Below, one piece after another: positions 1 to 9,197 of a stretch of DNA of 64,000 nucleotides. This stretch comes from an uncultured Agathobacter sp. Lineage in GTDB: Bacteria > Bacillota > Clostridia > Lachnospirales > Lachnospiraceae. A model generated the notes under the pieces. It searched no databases and was not told the origin of the DNA. It saw only the letters and a list, made by a program, of their open reading frames with translations. Positions within the stretch are counted from its first letter, which is position 1; every line of letters starts with the position of its first letter. The DNA lies in NCBI GenBank assembly GCA_934307695.1, contig CAKRCS010000002.1, forward strand, positions 189,350 through 253,349. The letters are read 5' to 3'. The translations under genes and the position numbers were made by a program.

Positions 1-96
1 CTTGATTGCTTTGACATTCGCCTCCGCAACTGCTTTTTTCTCATATCGCTCCATCACTTCACACACTGCCTGAAGACCTCCCTCCTGATGTTGCAT
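1..96 (-). CDS. Partial open frame running off the window edge, possible gene remnant
   Basis: A minus-strand frame stays open from about position 174 to the left edge, with an ATG at 96. The visible part is rich in E, K and A after a GG-L-Q-A-V-C-E-V-M-E-R segment. That loosely recalls the C-terminal end of Rpn/PD-(D/E)XK family transposase proteins, but the likeness is weak. No ribosome binding site precedes the ATG, and the upstream part of the frame overlaps the terminator of the next gene. It may be the 5'-truncated remnant of a gene whose 3' end lies outside the window. Chance is not excluded. Confidence 0.28.
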   Translation of the reverse strand, partial: MQHQEGGLQAVCEVMERYEKKAVAEANVKAIK

Positions 97-130
97 ATAG
101 TATCGCCAATAATTACTTTTGTCAATGTCC

Positions 131-162
131 AAAAAAGAAAGACAGATTTCCGAAGAAATCTG
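131..162 (-). terminator. Rho-independent terminator of the FN3 protein gene
   Basis: On the minus strand an 8-bp stem (CAGATTTC/GAAATCTG) closes a TTCG tetraloop and is followed by a T-rich run. The UUCG loop on a C-G pair is unusually stable. It lies 27 bases past the stop codon at 189. Confidence 0.88.
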
Positions 163-188
163 CCTCTCTACATATCATCAAAATATTA

Positions 189-959
189 TTAACGGAAATA
201 CAATTTTATATCAGAAAAACCTACTATTGTACATGCATTTTCTTCTACTTCAAATGTCAGTCGTTCCGTATGATCCAGATTGATGCTGATACTCTGTGGA
301 AGGTCATCTAGTTTAACAACGATCGTATCCATCAATACTCCATCAGCATAAACATTTACATCGAGATCTCCATCGTATGGATGATTATCTGCACCATCAA
401 CTTTTCCAACCTTAAATGTAACTTTAGAATACTTTCCCTCAATATTAAAGTCGGCTTTCTTTTCAACTCCAATTCCGTTTCGTCCCAAAGTAAATCCATT
501 TAACCGCTTCTTACCACCCATCATGATAAAATTGCCATTGATATATGGTTCATAATAAGAGCTATTGTATGGCTCATATAGATTGCCAAGATATACATAC
601 TTATTGATCTTGACCTTCTTTGGCACAGAATATTTTCCGTATCTTACAGACTTGTTTACATTTTTGTAAGCGCGTACCTTAAACTGATAGGTTTTGTTTA
701 CCTTCAATTTTGAAATTGTAATATAGTTTTTGGTAGTGGATTTCGTTGTCCACTTTCCGCCAGCTACCCTGTATGCAACCTCATAGCCCTTAGCGCCGTC
801 AACCTCATCCCACACAAGCTGGGCAGATTTTTTCCCTACCTGCTTTGCAGACATAATGCTTGTCTTTTCAACCGTTGCAGCCTGCACATTGACTGTATGA
901 ACCGGTATAGCCAGACAAAGAGTTAAAAGAAGCAGTACAACTTTCCTTAGTTTTTTCAT
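189..959 (-). CDS. Secreted protein with fibronectin type III domain and C-terminal beta-sandwich
   Basis: The 256-residue product begins with a Sec signal peptide: a KK-x-RK start, a Leu-rich core, and cleavage probably after V-Q-A. A fibronectin type III domain follows at about residues 30-115, with the W-D-x-V and Y-x-F-x-V-R-A-Y motifs. The C-terminal 130 residues resemble NPCBM/NEW2-like carbohydrate-binding sandwiches, with an F-x-L-G-R-N-G-I segment and alternating strands, but that match is tentative. The ATG at 959 is chosen because AAAGGAGGAAAG precedes it; a longer frame from 1016 overlaps the promoter. There are no catalytic motifs and no sortase signal. It is probably an extracellular adhesion or carbohydrate-binding protein, transcribed alone and divergent from the XRE gene. 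Confidence 0.75.
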   Translation of the reverse strand: MKKLRKVVLLLLTLCLAIPVHTVNVQAATVEKTSIMSAKQVGKKSAQLVWDEVDGAKGYEVAYRVAGGKWTTKSTTKNYITISKLKVNKTYQFKVRAYKNVNKSVRYGKYSVPKKVKINKYVYLGNLYEPYNSSYYEPYINGNFIMMGGKKRLNGFTLGRNGIGVEKKADFNIEGKYSKVTFKVGKVDGADNHPYDGDLDVNVYADGVLMDTIVVKLDDLPQSISINLDHTERLTFEVEENACTIVGFSDIKLYFR

Positions 960-987
960 AAAACTTTCCTCCTTTTGGTTTTTTCTA

Positions 988-1016
988 ATTCTAGCATCAT
1001 ATTCTATTGTTGTCAA
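988..1016 (-). promoter_or_regulatory. SigA-type promoter of the FN3 protein gene
   Basis: On the minus strand TTGACA (1011-1016) and TAGAAT (988-993) are separated by exactly 17 bases, 29 bases upstream of the start codon at 959. Confidence 0.8.
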
Positions 1017-1085
1017 TTTAAAACATCATTTTGATAATGCAGTATTATATGCAATCACTTAGACTAATTCAGAAGAGGTGAACAC

Positions 1086-1370
1086 ATGATTGCAGATAGA
1101 ATTAAGTTTTTAAGGGAAGAAAGTGGATATACGCAGGCAGAATTAGCCCGGAGATTAGGAATTACCCGTTCAAGTGTGAACGCTTGGGAAATGGGTATCT
1201 CCGTTCCATCGACGCAATATATCATCGACTTGGCTAAGATATTTTCCGTTTCCACTGACTATCTTTTAGAATTGGATGCCAGTGCCTCCATTCATCTCGA
1301 CGGACTAACTCCGGAGGATATGCAGATCGTATACAGTCTGATAAACAATCTAAAAAAGAAAAACAAATAG
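1086..1370 (+). CDS. XRE-family HTH transcriptional regulator
   Basis: This is a small 94-residue DNA-binding protein. A lambda-repressor-like helix-turn-helix spans about residues 5-62, with the typical Y-T-Q-A-E-L-A-R-R-L-G-I-T-R-S-S-V-N-A-W-E core and the S-T-D-Y-L-L-E end of the XRE fold. About 30 residues follow, ending in a Lys/Asn tail. AGAGGTG precedes the ATG. It is divergent from the FN3 protein gene and could control it, but nothing in the sequence proves that. It has no ligand-binding or peptidase domain and no antitoxin-like partner. Its terminator is shared with the convergent carB. Confidence 0.9.
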   Translation: MIADRIKFLREESGYTQAELARRLGITRSSVNAWEMGISVPSTQYIIDLAKIFSVSTDYLLELDASASIHLDGLTPEDMQIVYSLINNLKKKNK

Positions 1371-1396
1371 CACTTGGTTTTGTCACTCCATAAAAT

Positions 1397-1430
1397 AATC
1401 CCCCTACCAATTAGTAGGGGGATTTTCTTA
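1397..1430. terminator. Bidirectional terminator between the XRE gene and carB
   Basis: A perfect 11-bp stem (AATCCCCCTAC/GTAGGGGGATT) closes a 6-base loop. A T-rich run follows on the plus strand and an ATTTTAT stretch on the minus strand. It sits between two convergent stop codons. Confidence 0.9.
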
Positions 1431-1455
1431 TTACATTCTCATATACATTTAATGT

Positions 1456-4400
1456 TTAAATTTCTGTAATCTCAGCGTGGTACTCCTGCAGGGACTTCAC
1501 CTCACTGTTTCCTCTCTTCCTGATGGAGACGATACCGTTTACGGTCGCCTTTGCAGCCGCCATCGTGGTCATGTACGGGATCTTCTTCTTGATCGCAGCC
1601 TTGCGTAGATAGCTGTCATCATCCTTCGACTCGCTTCCGGATGGTGTGTTGATCACGATATCAACCTCCCCGTTTAGGATGACGTCCATCATGTTCGGTC
1701 TGCCCTCCTGCAGCTTCTTGATCTCCGTTGCCTTAATTCCGTTGTCAACCAGTAGCTTACAGGTATGCTTGGAGGCGATGATCTCAAAGCCGTTCTCAGC
1801 AAAGCCCTTCGCCACTTCCACAACCTCTGCCTTATCCTTGTTATTTACGGAGATCAGCACCTTGCCGGAAAGCGGAAGCTTTAGCTGTACGCCCTCCTGT
1901 GCCTTGTAGAATGCCTCTCCCCAATACTTGGAAAGACCAAGCACCTCACCGGTGGAGCGCATCTCCGGTCCGAGCAGCGGATCAACCTCCTGGAACATAT
2001 TAAATGGGAATGCCGCTTCCTTCACTCCGTAATATGGAATATTCTTCTCCGTTAAAGCAGGAACCGGTGATTCTTTTCCGGTCAGCTCTGCCGTGACGAT
2101 CTCGACTGCCAGCGGCACCATGCGGATATCGCATACCTTCGATACCAGCGGTACGGTACGGGATGCGCGCGGATTCGCCTCAAGCACAAATACCTTGCCA
2201 TCCTCGATCGCGTACTGCATGTTCATAAGTCCTTTGACATGCATCTCTTCCGCGATGCGTCTTGTATATTCCTTGATGGTCTTTACATTTTCCTCTGAGA
2301 TATGGCGGGACGGAATGATGCATGCCGAGTCTCCGGAATGCACGCCGGCAAGCTCGATATGCTCCATAACCGCCGGTACAAAGGCATGTGTTCCATCGCT
2401 GATTGCATCCGCTTCGCACTCGGTTGCATGATTTAAGAAACGGTCGATCAGGATCGGACGATCCGGTGTCACACCTACTGCTGCATTCATGTATCCGGTC
2501 ATGGACTGTGCATCGTAGACAACCTCCATGCCGCGTCCTCCAAGAACATAGGATGGGCGCACCATCACCGGATAGCCGATCTTGTCTGCGATTGCAAGTG
2601 CTTCCTCCACATTCACTGCCATTCCGGACTCCGGCATCGGGATCTCAAGCTTATCCATCATCGCGCGGAACAGGTCCCGATCCTCCGCAAGATCAATAAC
2701 AGACGGTGCGGTTCCTAAGATCTTGACACCGTTCTTCTCCAAATCTGCCGCAAGGTTAAGCGGTGTCTGTCCGCCAAACTGTGCGATCACACCGACCGGC
2801 TGCTCCTTCTCATAAATACTAAGCACATCCTCAAGCGTCAGCGGCTCAAAGTAGAGCTTGTCAGAGGTATCGTAATCCGTTGATACGGTCTCCGGGTTGC
2901 AGTTTACGATAATGGTCTCAAAGCCGAGCTTCTTTAACGCAAGTGCAGCATGTACACAGCAGTAGTCAAACTCGATTCCCTGACCGATGCGGTTCGGTCC
3001 GCCGCCAAGGATCATAACCTTTGGCTTGCCGCTTGTAACGGTGCTGTGATCCGGCGCATTGTAAGTAGAGTAATAATATGCGCTGTCCTTGGTGCCGCTT
3101 ACATGTACACCCTCCCATGCTTCCTTTATGCCGATCTGCTGGCGCTTTGCGCGGATTTCATCCTCGGATACCTGAAGGATCTGGCTTAAGTATTTATCGG
3201 AAAATCCGTCCTTCTTCGCCTGGATCAAACGTGCATCCTCCGGAATGCTTCCGGCGTGTGCCATAAGAGTCTCCTCTTCCTCTACAAGCTCCTTCATCTG
3301 CTCAAGGAAATAGTGCTTGATCTTGGTAATCTCAAACAGCTCGTCCGGCGTTGCACCCTTGCGGAGTGCTTCATAAATGATAAAGTAACGCTCGCTGGAC
3401 GGATAAAGAAGCTTCTTTAACAATTCTTCCTTGGATAAGGAATCAAAATTCTTCGCATGTCCCAATCCGTAGCGTCCCGTCTCAAGGCTTCGGATTGCCT
3501 TTTGGAACGCTTCCTTGAAGTTCTTTCCGATACTCATGACCTCGCCGACCGCACGCATCTGGGTGCCGAGCTTATCTTCCACGCCCTTGAACTTTTCAAA
3601 TGCCCAGCGGGCGAATTTTACGACCACATAGTCGCCATCCGGAACGTACTTATCCAATGTGCCGTATTTTCCGCAAGGAATATCCGCAAGCGTCAGCCCA
3701 CAGGCAAGCATTGCGGAAACCAGCGCGATCGGGAATCCCGTCGCCTTGGATGCAAGTGCTGAGGAGCGGGAGGTACGCGGATTGATCTCAATGATGATGT
3801 CACGGTCGGTAACCGGATCATGCGCCCACTGTACGTTGGTTCCTCCAATGACCTGAATTGCCTCTACGATGCGGTAGGATTTTTCCTGCAAACGCTTCTG
3901 CACTTCCTCTGAGATCGTAAGCATCGGTGCGGAGCAGAAGGAATCTCCGGTGTGTACGCCGAGCGGATCGATATTCTCGATAAAGCATACCGTGATCATG
4001 TTGTTATCCGCATCACGGACAACCTCAAGCTCCAGCTCCTCCCAGCCAAGGATTGATTCCTCGACCAGAACCTGACCTACGAGACTTGCCTGCAAGCCTC
4101 TCGCACAGACTGTCTTTAATTCCTCCACGTTGTAGACAAGACCTCCGCCTGCGCCGCCCATCGTATATGCCGGGCGCAAAACAACCGGATAATGCAGGCG
4201 CTCTGCGATCTCCATCGCCTCCTCCACGGAGTAAGCGACCTCGCTTCTTGCCATCTCAATCCCAAGGCTCTCCATCGTATGCTTAAACTCAATACGATCC
4301 TCGCCACGCTCGATCGCATCGACCTGAACACCGATTACCTTTACATTGTACTTGTCAAGTACGCCCTTCTTTGCAAGCTCAGAGCAAAGATTCAGTCCTG

Positions 4401-4680
4401 ACTGTCCGCCCAGATTCGGAAGGAGTGCATCCGGTCTTTCCTTTGCAATGATCTGCTCCAACCGGTCAACGTTTAATGGTTCTATGTAGGTTACATCCGC
4501 AGTCTCCGGATCGGTCATGATCGTTGCCGGATTGGAGTTTACGAGTACGATCTCGTACCCAAGTCTGCGAAGTGCCTTACATGCCTGCGTGCCCGAATAG
4601 TCGAACTCACACGCCTGTCCAATGATGATCGGACCTGATCCGATTATCAGGACTTTGTGAATGTCTTTTCTCTGTGCCAT
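1456..4680 (-). CDS. carB: Carbamoyl-phosphate synthase large subunit
   Basis: The 1074-residue product makes carbamoyl phosphate from bicarbonate, ammonia and two ATP for pyrimidine and arginine synthesis. It has the full family length: N-terminal biotin-carboxylase-like half with I-G-S-G-P-I-I-I-G-Q-A near residue 13, first ATP-grasp domain (about 128-330), oligomerisation region, a second half starting near G-G-G-P-N-R-I-G-Q-G, second ATP-grasp domain, and a C-terminal MGS-like regulatory domain from about 935. AAGGGGAAAAGAG precedes the ATG. The glutaminase subunit gene carA is not adjacent and is not in this window. The upstream neighbour is feoAB, 31 bases away with no visible terminator, so the two are probably co-transcribed. 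Confidence 0.97.
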   Translation of the reverse strand: MAQRKDIHKVLIIGSGPIIIGQACEFDYSGTQACKALRRLGYEIVLVNSNPATIMTDPETADVTYIEPLNVDRLEQIIAKERPDALLPNLGGQSGLNLCSELAKKGVLDKYNVKVIGVQVDAIERGEDRIEFKHTMESLGIEMARSEVAYSVEEAMEIAERLHYPVVLRPAYTMGGAGGGLVYNVEELKTVCARGLQASLVGQVLVEESILGWEELELEVVRDADNNMITVCFIENIDPLGVHTGDSFCSAPMLTISEEVQKRLQEKSYRIVEAIQVIGGTNVQWAHDPVTDRDIIIEINPRTSRSSALASKATGFPIALVSAMLACGLTLADIPCGKYGTLDKYVPDGDYVVVKFARWAFEKFKGVEDKLGTQMRAVGEVMSIGKNFKEAFQKAIRSLETGRYGLGHAKNFDSLSKEELLKKLLYPSSERYFIIYEALRKGATPDELFEITKIKHYFLEQMKELVEEEETLMAHAGSIPEDARLIQAKKDGFSDKYLSQILQVSEDEIRAKRQQIGIKEAWEGVHVSGTKDSAYYYSTYNAPDHSTVTSGKPKVMILGGGPNRIGQGIEFDYCCVHAALALKKLGFETIIVNCNPETVSTDYDTSDKLYFEPLTLEDVLSIYEKEQPVGVIAQFGGQTPLNLAADLEKNGVKILGTAPSVIDLAEDRDLFRAMMDKLEIPMPESGMAVNVEEALAIADKIGYPVMVRPSYVLGGRGMEVVYDAQSMTGYMNAAVGVTPDRPILIDRFLNHATECEADAISDGTHAFVPAVMEHIELAGVHSGDSACIIPSRHISEENVKTIKEYTRRIAEEMHVKGLMNMQYAIEDGKVFVLEANPRASRTVPLVSKVCDIRMVPLAVEIVTAELTGKESPVPALTEKNIPYYGVKEAAFPFNMFQEVDPLLGPEMRSTGEVLGLSKYWGEAFYKAQEGVQLKLPLSGKVLISVNNKDKAEVVEVAKGFAENGFEIIASKHTCKLLVDNGIKATEIKKLQEGRPNMMDVILNGEVDIVINTPSGSESKDDDSYLRKAAIKKKIPYMTTMAAAKATVNGIVSIRKRGNSEVKSLQEYHAEITEI

Positions 4681-4711
4681 CTCTTTTCCCCTTTGTCTGT
4701 TAATTTATTTG

Positions 4712-7057
4712 TTAAAACAGTGCTCCGGCAAGATATACGCCAAATGCCGCTATCCATGCCACTACACACTGAAATACAACAATAAAAGCTGCCCACTTGC
4801 CGCCAAGCTCCCGCTTTACGGATGTGATTGCTGCAACACATGGCGTATACAAAAGGCAGAATGTCAAAAGTGCTGCTGCTGAGCGGGTGGTAAGCGCCGT
4901 CTGCAGAATTCCAATCGTTCCATACAGGACACTTAACGTTGACACAACACTCTCCTTCGCCATAAATCCGGTAATAAGTGCTGTCGATATTCTCCAGTCC
5001 CCAAATCCGAGCGGTGCAAAGACCGGTGCAATCCATCCTGCCACCGTTGCCAGCATACTCTCATTAATATCAGAAACCAGACGCATCCTGAAATCAAAAC
5101 TCTGCAGGAACCATACAACGATCGTAGCAATATAAATAATGGTAAATGCTTTCTTCAAAAAATCCTTGGTTTTCTCCCACAGAAGCTGGAGGACATTTTT
5201 CACCCCCGGCAGACGGTAATTCGGCAATTCCATGACAAACGGAACTGCTTCTCCTTTAAAAGTAGTCTTCTTCGCAATCGTTGCAGTCAGAATGCTCACC
5301 AAAATTCCTCCGAAGTACAATACAATCATTACAAGAGCTGTATGCTTCGGGAAAAATGCCGCAGCAAAAAACGTATAGACCGGTATTTTTGCGGTACAGC
5401 TCATAAACGGAATCAGCATGACAGTCATCTTCCTGTCCCGCTCCGATGGCAGAGTACGTGTGGACATGATTGCCGGGACGGAACAGCCGAATCCCATCAG
5501 CATCGGAACGATACTTCTTCCGGAAAGTCCGATCTTCCGCATGGTCTTATCCATCACGAAGGCAATTCTTGCCATGTACCCACTATCCTCAAGCAATGAC
5601 AGAAAGAAAAACAGTGTTATGATAAGCGGCAATGCCGTAAGCACTGTACCCACACCATTGTAAACGCCATCGATAACCAGAGAGCGGATTACTTCATTTA
5701 CGTTTGCTGCTGCAAAAGCCTTCTCTGTGATCTCTGTAAATGCAGCGATTCCCATCTCGACAAGTCTCTGAAGATTACCGCCGATCAGATTGAATGTCAG
5801 ATAAAATACTACAGCCATAATTCCCACAAAGGACGGGATTGCTGTATATTTTCCGGTCAGGATCTTATCGATCTTTCTGCTGCGCTCATGCTCCTTGCTT
5901 TCTCTTGGCTTTACCACCGTTGTCGCAACAGCCTTCTCTATGTAATCAAAGCGCATATCTGCGATTGCTGCGGATCGGTCAAGCCCGCGTTCTTTTTCCA
6001 TCTGCAAAACAATATGCTCAAGCATTTCCTGTTCATTTGTGTCTAACCGGAGAGCTTCAAGAATGTGCGTATCTCCCTCGATCAGCTTGGTTGCCGCGAA
6101 TCGCACCGGAATATCCGCGCTCTTTGCATGATCCTCGATCAGATGCATGACCGCATGGATTGCGCGGTGCACAGCTCCGTCATGATCCTCCGGGCTGCAG
6201 AAATCCTGTCTCATCGGCTTTTCCTGATACTTTGCAACATGGATCGCGTGATCGATAAGTTCATGAATGCCTTCATTCTTTGCCGCAGATATCGGAACCA
6301 CCGGTACTCCAAGGTACTGCTCCATCTCATTGACCAGCACAGAACCTCCGTTGCCCTGCATCTCATCCATCATATTAAGTGCAACGACCATCGGTATATC
6401 AAGCTCTAAGAGCTGAAGTGTCAGATAGAGATTACGCTCAATATTGGTTGCATCCACAATATTGATAATCCCCTTCGGTTTCTCATTTAAGATAAACTGC
6501 CGCGATACGATCTCCTCATTGGTATAGGGAGACATTGAATAAATTCCCGGCAGATCCGTAACCTCCGTCTTTGGATGTTCTTTAATGGAACCGCTTTTTC
6601 GGTCAACCGTTACTCCAGGAAAATTGCCAACATGCTGATTGGCTCCGGTCAGCTGGTTAAAAAGCGTTGTTTTTCCACAGTTCTGGTTTCCTGCAAGGGC
6701 AAATGTAAGCATTGTTCCTTCCGGAAGCGCTTTTTCCGTCTTCTTATCATGGTAGATGCCACCCTCACCATAACCAGGATGAGGTTGATTCTGTATCTGC
6801 TTTTTAGCTTTAATCCCCGCAGGTCTTACCTCCTGCACCAGTTCTGCCTCAATCTCCTGCGCATCCGCCAGGCGAAGGGTAAGCTCATATCCATGGATTC
6901 TTATTTCCATGGGATCTCCCATCGGTGCAAACTGGATCAAAGTCGCCTCTGCCCCCGGAATAACTCCCATATCCAAAAAATGCTGTCGAAGTGCGCCTTC
7001 CCCTCCTACTGAGAGAATTCGTGCGGTCTGTCCCTCTTTTAATTCCCGTAATGTCAT
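4712..7057 (-). CDS. feoB: FeoA-FeoB fusion, ferrous iron transporter
   Basis: The 781-residue membrane protein imports Fe(II). Residues 1-78 are a complete FeoA SH3-like domain. A Gly/His/Lys linker (about 80-115) leads to the FeoB G domain: G1 G-N-Q-N-C-G-K-T-T at 123-131, G3 D-L-P-G, G4 N-M-M-D and G5 S-A-A-K. After the helical GDI region the C-terminal half has Gate motifs and many transmembrane helices, ending in a hydrophobic segment. FeoA and FeoB are usually separate; fusions are known in some anaerobes. The gene starts 11 bases after the response regulator stop codon, with AAAAGGTGAG before the ATG, so it is probably co-transcribed with that regulator. Confidence 0.96.
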   Translation of the reverse strand: MTLRELKEGQTARILSVGGEGALRQHFLDMGVIPGAEATLIQFAPMGDPMEIRIHGYELTLRLADAQEIEAELVQEVRPAGIKAKKQIQNQPHPGYGEGGIYHDKKTEKALPEGTMLTFALAGNQNCGKTTLFNQLTGANQHVGNFPGVTVDRKSGSIKEHPKTEVTDLPGIYSMSPYTNEEIVSRQFILNEKPKGIINIVDATNIERNLYLTLQLLELDIPMVVALNMMDEMQGNGGSVLVNEMEQYLGVPVVPISAAKNEGIHELIDHAIHVAKYQEKPMRQDFCSPEDHDGAVHRAIHAVMHLIEDHAKSADIPVRFAATKLIEGDTHILEALRLDTNEQEMLEHIVLQMEKERGLDRSAAIADMRFDYIEKAVATTVVKPRESKEHERSRKIDKILTGKYTAIPSFVGIMAVVFYLTFNLIGGNLQRLVEMGIAAFTEITEKAFAAANVNEVIRSLVIDGVYNGVGTVLTALPLIITLFFFLSLLEDSGYMARIAFVMDKTMRKIGLSGRSIVPMLMGFGCSVPAIMSTRTLPSERDRKMTVMLIPFMSCTAKIPVYTFFAAAFFPKHTALVMIVLYFGGILVSILTATIAKKTTFKGEAVPFVMELPNYRLPGVKNVLQLLWEKTKDFLKKAFTIIYIATIVVWFLQSFDFRMRLVSDINESMLATVAGWIAPVFAPLGFGDWRISTALITGFMAKESVVSTLSVLYGTIGILQTALTTRSAAALLTFCLLYTPCVAAITSVKRELGGKWAAFIVVFQCVVAWIAAFGVYLAGALF

Positions 7058-7068
7058 TTTCTCACCTT

Positions 7069-7749
7069 TTATCCTATTTCAAATTTGTACCCCATTCCCC
7101 AAATGGTTTTGATATAGTCACCCTTCTCCCCCATCTTGCTGCGCAGCTTCTTTACATGGGTGTCAATCGTTCTCGCATCCCCGAAATAATCATAATTCCA
7201 CACAGCGTCCAATATACGTTCCCGCGACAATGCAATCCCCGCGTTCTCCATAAAATAGTTCAAAAGCTCAAACTCCTTGTAGCTAAGCTCCACCGGCTTG
7301 CCGCCGATCGTAACCTGATGCGCGGACTTATCCAAAACGATCCCGCCCATTTCAAGAAGTGTCTCTTCCGATTCGCTCCTGCCCGTCCTGCGCAGGATTG
7401 CCTCCACGCGCGCTACAAGGATCTTCGGAGAAAACGGTTTTGCGATATACTCGTCCACCCCAAGGTCAAAGCCCATCAGCTCGTCACTCTCATCGCCCTT
7501 TGCGGTCAGCATGATGATCGGGACCTTAGAGTTCTCGCGCACCTCGCGCACAACCTCCCAGCCGTTCATCTTCGGCATCATAACGTCAAGTATGATCAGG
7601 GCAACCTCTTTGTCTTTATAAAAAATGTCCAGTGCCTCCTCGCCATCTCCGGCTTCGAGTACGTCATAGTCTTTTCGGACGAGGAAATCCCGGACAAGCT
7701 TGCGCATACGGCTCTCGTCGTCCACCACCAGAATTTTTATCTTTGCCAT
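7069..7749 (-). CDS. OmpR/PhoB-family response regulator, orphan
   Basis: The 226-residue product has a receiver domain (1-120) with acidic pair D10-D11, phosphoacceptor D55 in I-I-L-D-V-M-M-P, the T/L-T-A switch region and Lys in I-A-K-P-F. A winged-helix DNA-binding domain (about 130-226) shows the D-x-R-T-I-D-T-H-V-K-K-L-R-x-K signature. All residues needed for phosphorylation are present. No histidine kinase gene is adjacent. Instead it sits between a small membrane protein and feoAB with gaps of 11-13 bases, so it may act in iron or redox control. That role is inferred from context only. Confidence 0.93.
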   Translation of the reverse strand: MAKIKILVVDDESRMRKLVRDFLVRKDYDVLEAGDGEEALDIFYKDKEVALIILDVMMPKMNGWEVVREVRENSKVPIIMLTAKGDESDELMGFDLGVDEYIAKPFSPKILVARVEAILRRTGRSESEETLLEMGGIVLDKSAHQVTIGGKPVELSYKEFELLNYFMENAGIALSRERILDAVWNYDYFGDARTIDTHVKKLRSKMGEKGDYIKTIWGMGYKFEIG

Positions 7750-7762
7750 GTTCTCTCTCCCT

Positions 7763-8344
7763 CTATGGCTTCATTTGGTTCTGCAGGATCTGCTCACGCC
7801 GTAAGACATCCGCCTCGCGCTGCGACAGCTCCTGCTCCCACGCCTCGTATTTATCGATGATCTTCTGCTCGTAATTAAAAATATTGGTACTGTTACCGCT
7901 GATATAGGTGATCGCAAACATCCCGACCACGATCGCGGCAAGCACTGCACACAGCGCCCCGGTGATATGGTAACGCTTGCGGTAGACCTGCGCACTGCCC
8001 GCTCTTTGCTGCAGCTTCTGCTGTCTGCGCGCGGCGCGCTGTTCCTCCTTTAACCGCCTTTCCTCGTCAAGCCCCTTATCCGGAACCGGGATTGGTACAA
8101 TATCCTCTTTCTTAATATAGGGAATTGTCTCCAGATAGTTCTGCAGCTCCCGCAAAAATTCAATTCCTACCGCAGTCTCAAATATCTGCTGCTCCACCAG
8201 TCGATTGTATAGGGTAAAGATGACATCGGGATCATTCATTTTCGTCTGCGTTCGTATGTATGCAATTCCATCTAATTCCTTTTTAGCTTGTCTTGCCTCT
8301 TCTTCCGTCTCAAACGAAAAGCCGTCCACTCTATATCCTGCCAT
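7763..8344 (-). CDS. Conserved hypothetical single-pass membrane protein
   Basis: The 193-residue protein matches no function I know. The N-terminal part (1-100) starts M-A-G-Y-R-V-D-G-F-S-F-E-T-E-E-E-A and looks like a small alpha/beta cytoplasmic module. A highly charged Arg/Gln/Glu stretch (about 100-125) precedes one transmembrane helix (about 130-150, rich in A, V, I). A short coiled segment with E-x-x-L-x-x-R-E-x-x repeats ends the protein. It is tightly packed: 2 bases after larB and 13 before the response regulator. It might sense for or scaffold the regulator, but this is a guess from position. Confidence 0.7.
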   Translation of the reverse strand: MAGYRVDGFSFETEEEARQAKKELDGIAYIRTQTKMNDPDVIFTLYNRLVEQQIFETAVGIEFLRELQNYLETIPYIKKEDIVPIPVPDKGLDEERRLKEEQRAARRQQKLQQRAGSAQVYRKRYHITGALCAVLAAIVVGMFAITYISGNSTNIFNYEQKIIDKYEAWEQELSQREADVLRREQILQNQMKP

Positions 8345-8346
8345 CT

Positions 8347-9099
8347 CTATTTCGTCCTTTTGTTGATCATGCTTGCCAGATAACCGGCACCATAACCGTT
8401 GTCAATATTTACAACACTCACGCCGCTCGCACAGGAGTTGAGCATGGATAAAAGTGCCGCCACCCCGTGAAAAGAAGCTCCGTATCCGACGCTCGTAGGC
8501 ACTGCGATGACCGGGCAGTCGACCAGACCGCCTACCACACTTGCAAGTGCGCCCTCCATTCCTGCGATCGCGATCACGACATTTGCCTCCATCAGATACT
8601 CCGTGTTGGCAAGCAGCCGGTGTACGCCAGCCACACCGACATCATACAGCCGGAGCACCCGGTTGCCGAATGCCTCCGCCGTAAGCGCAGCCTCCTCCGC
8701 AACCTTATAATCACTTGTCCCGCCGGTAGTGATCACGATCGTTCCCTTGGTATCTGCCTTTGGCATCTTTCCCACGATCCCGATCTCTGCGTCCTCATAA
8801 TAAGTAAGCGGAAGCTCCTGCGGCAGCGCCTGCGCTTTCTCCTCTGACAGGCGGGTAATAAGGATTGGCTCCTGTCCCGCTGCGATCATCGTGCGCACGA
8901 TCCCCGCGATCTGTCCTGCCGTCTTTCCAGCGCCAAAGATCACCTCCGCCTCGCCCTGTCTGAGCTGTCTTTGTGTATCCACCTTTGCATATCCGATATC
9001 CCGGAAGGGTTCCAGCTTGATCTGCGTGACCGCATGCTCGATGGAAACCGTTCCGTCTTTTACTTCATTTAAGATCTGTTCCAATTCACTCTTCGTCAT
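8347..9099 (-). CDS. larB: Nickel pincer cofactor biosynthesis protein LarB
   Basis: LarB carboxylates the pyridinium ring of nicotinate adenine dinucleotide and hydrolyses the pyrophosphate, the first step to the nickel pincer nucleotide of lactate racemase-type enzymes. The 250-residue product has the AIR-carboxylase-like domain (about 115-245) with [16 protein letters not shown] and the Gly-rich [13 protein letters not shown] segment. The ATG at 9099 gives the usual family length and has GGAAAGGAATAAAG upstream; a longer frame from 9177 runs through an intergenic repeat and is rejected. LarE is about 3 kb upstream on the same strand. LarC and a LarA racemase are not in the window. Confidence 0.93.
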   Translation of the reverse strand: MTKSELEQILNEVKDGTVSIEHAVTQIKLEPFRDIGYAKVDTQRQLRQGEAEVIFGAGKTAGQIAGIVRTMIAAGQEPILITRLSEEKAQALPQELPLTYYEDAEIGIVGKMPKADTKGTIVITTGGTSDYKVAEEAALTAEAFGNRVLRLYDVGVAGVHRLLANTEYLMEANVVIAIAGMEGALASVVGGLVDCPVIAVPTSVGYGASFHGVAALLSMLNSCASGVSVVNIDNGYGAGYLASMINKRTK

Positions 9100-9145
9100 T
9101 TCTGTTGCTTTATTCCTTTCCGTCAAACGGAACCATGTGTCACCA

Positions 9146-9181
9146 TGTGACTCTTTGCGCGCCATGCACGCACACAAGTGC
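9146..9181. repeat. Copy of an intergenic repeat shared with position 43143
   Basis: The 18-mer TGTGACTCTTTGCGCGCC at 9146-9163 recurs exactly at 43143-43160. In both places a GCACGCA...CAAGTGC block follows. The copy here is degenerate: the flanking GTCAC-CAT-GTGAC stem has only 5 pairs. Confidence 0.65.
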
Positions 9182-9197
9182 GGCTTCGGTGCTGCCC

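Noticed and set aside
6991..7860. Plus-strand frame of 289 codons
   Set aside because: It is opposite the feoAB start, the response regulator and the small membrane protein gene, has no ribosome binding site, and its product resembles no protein family.
9100..9177. Upstream extension of LarB to an earlier start
   Set aside because: The extra 26 codons run through the intergenic repeat and have no ribosome binding site; the family normally begins at the ATG at 9099.
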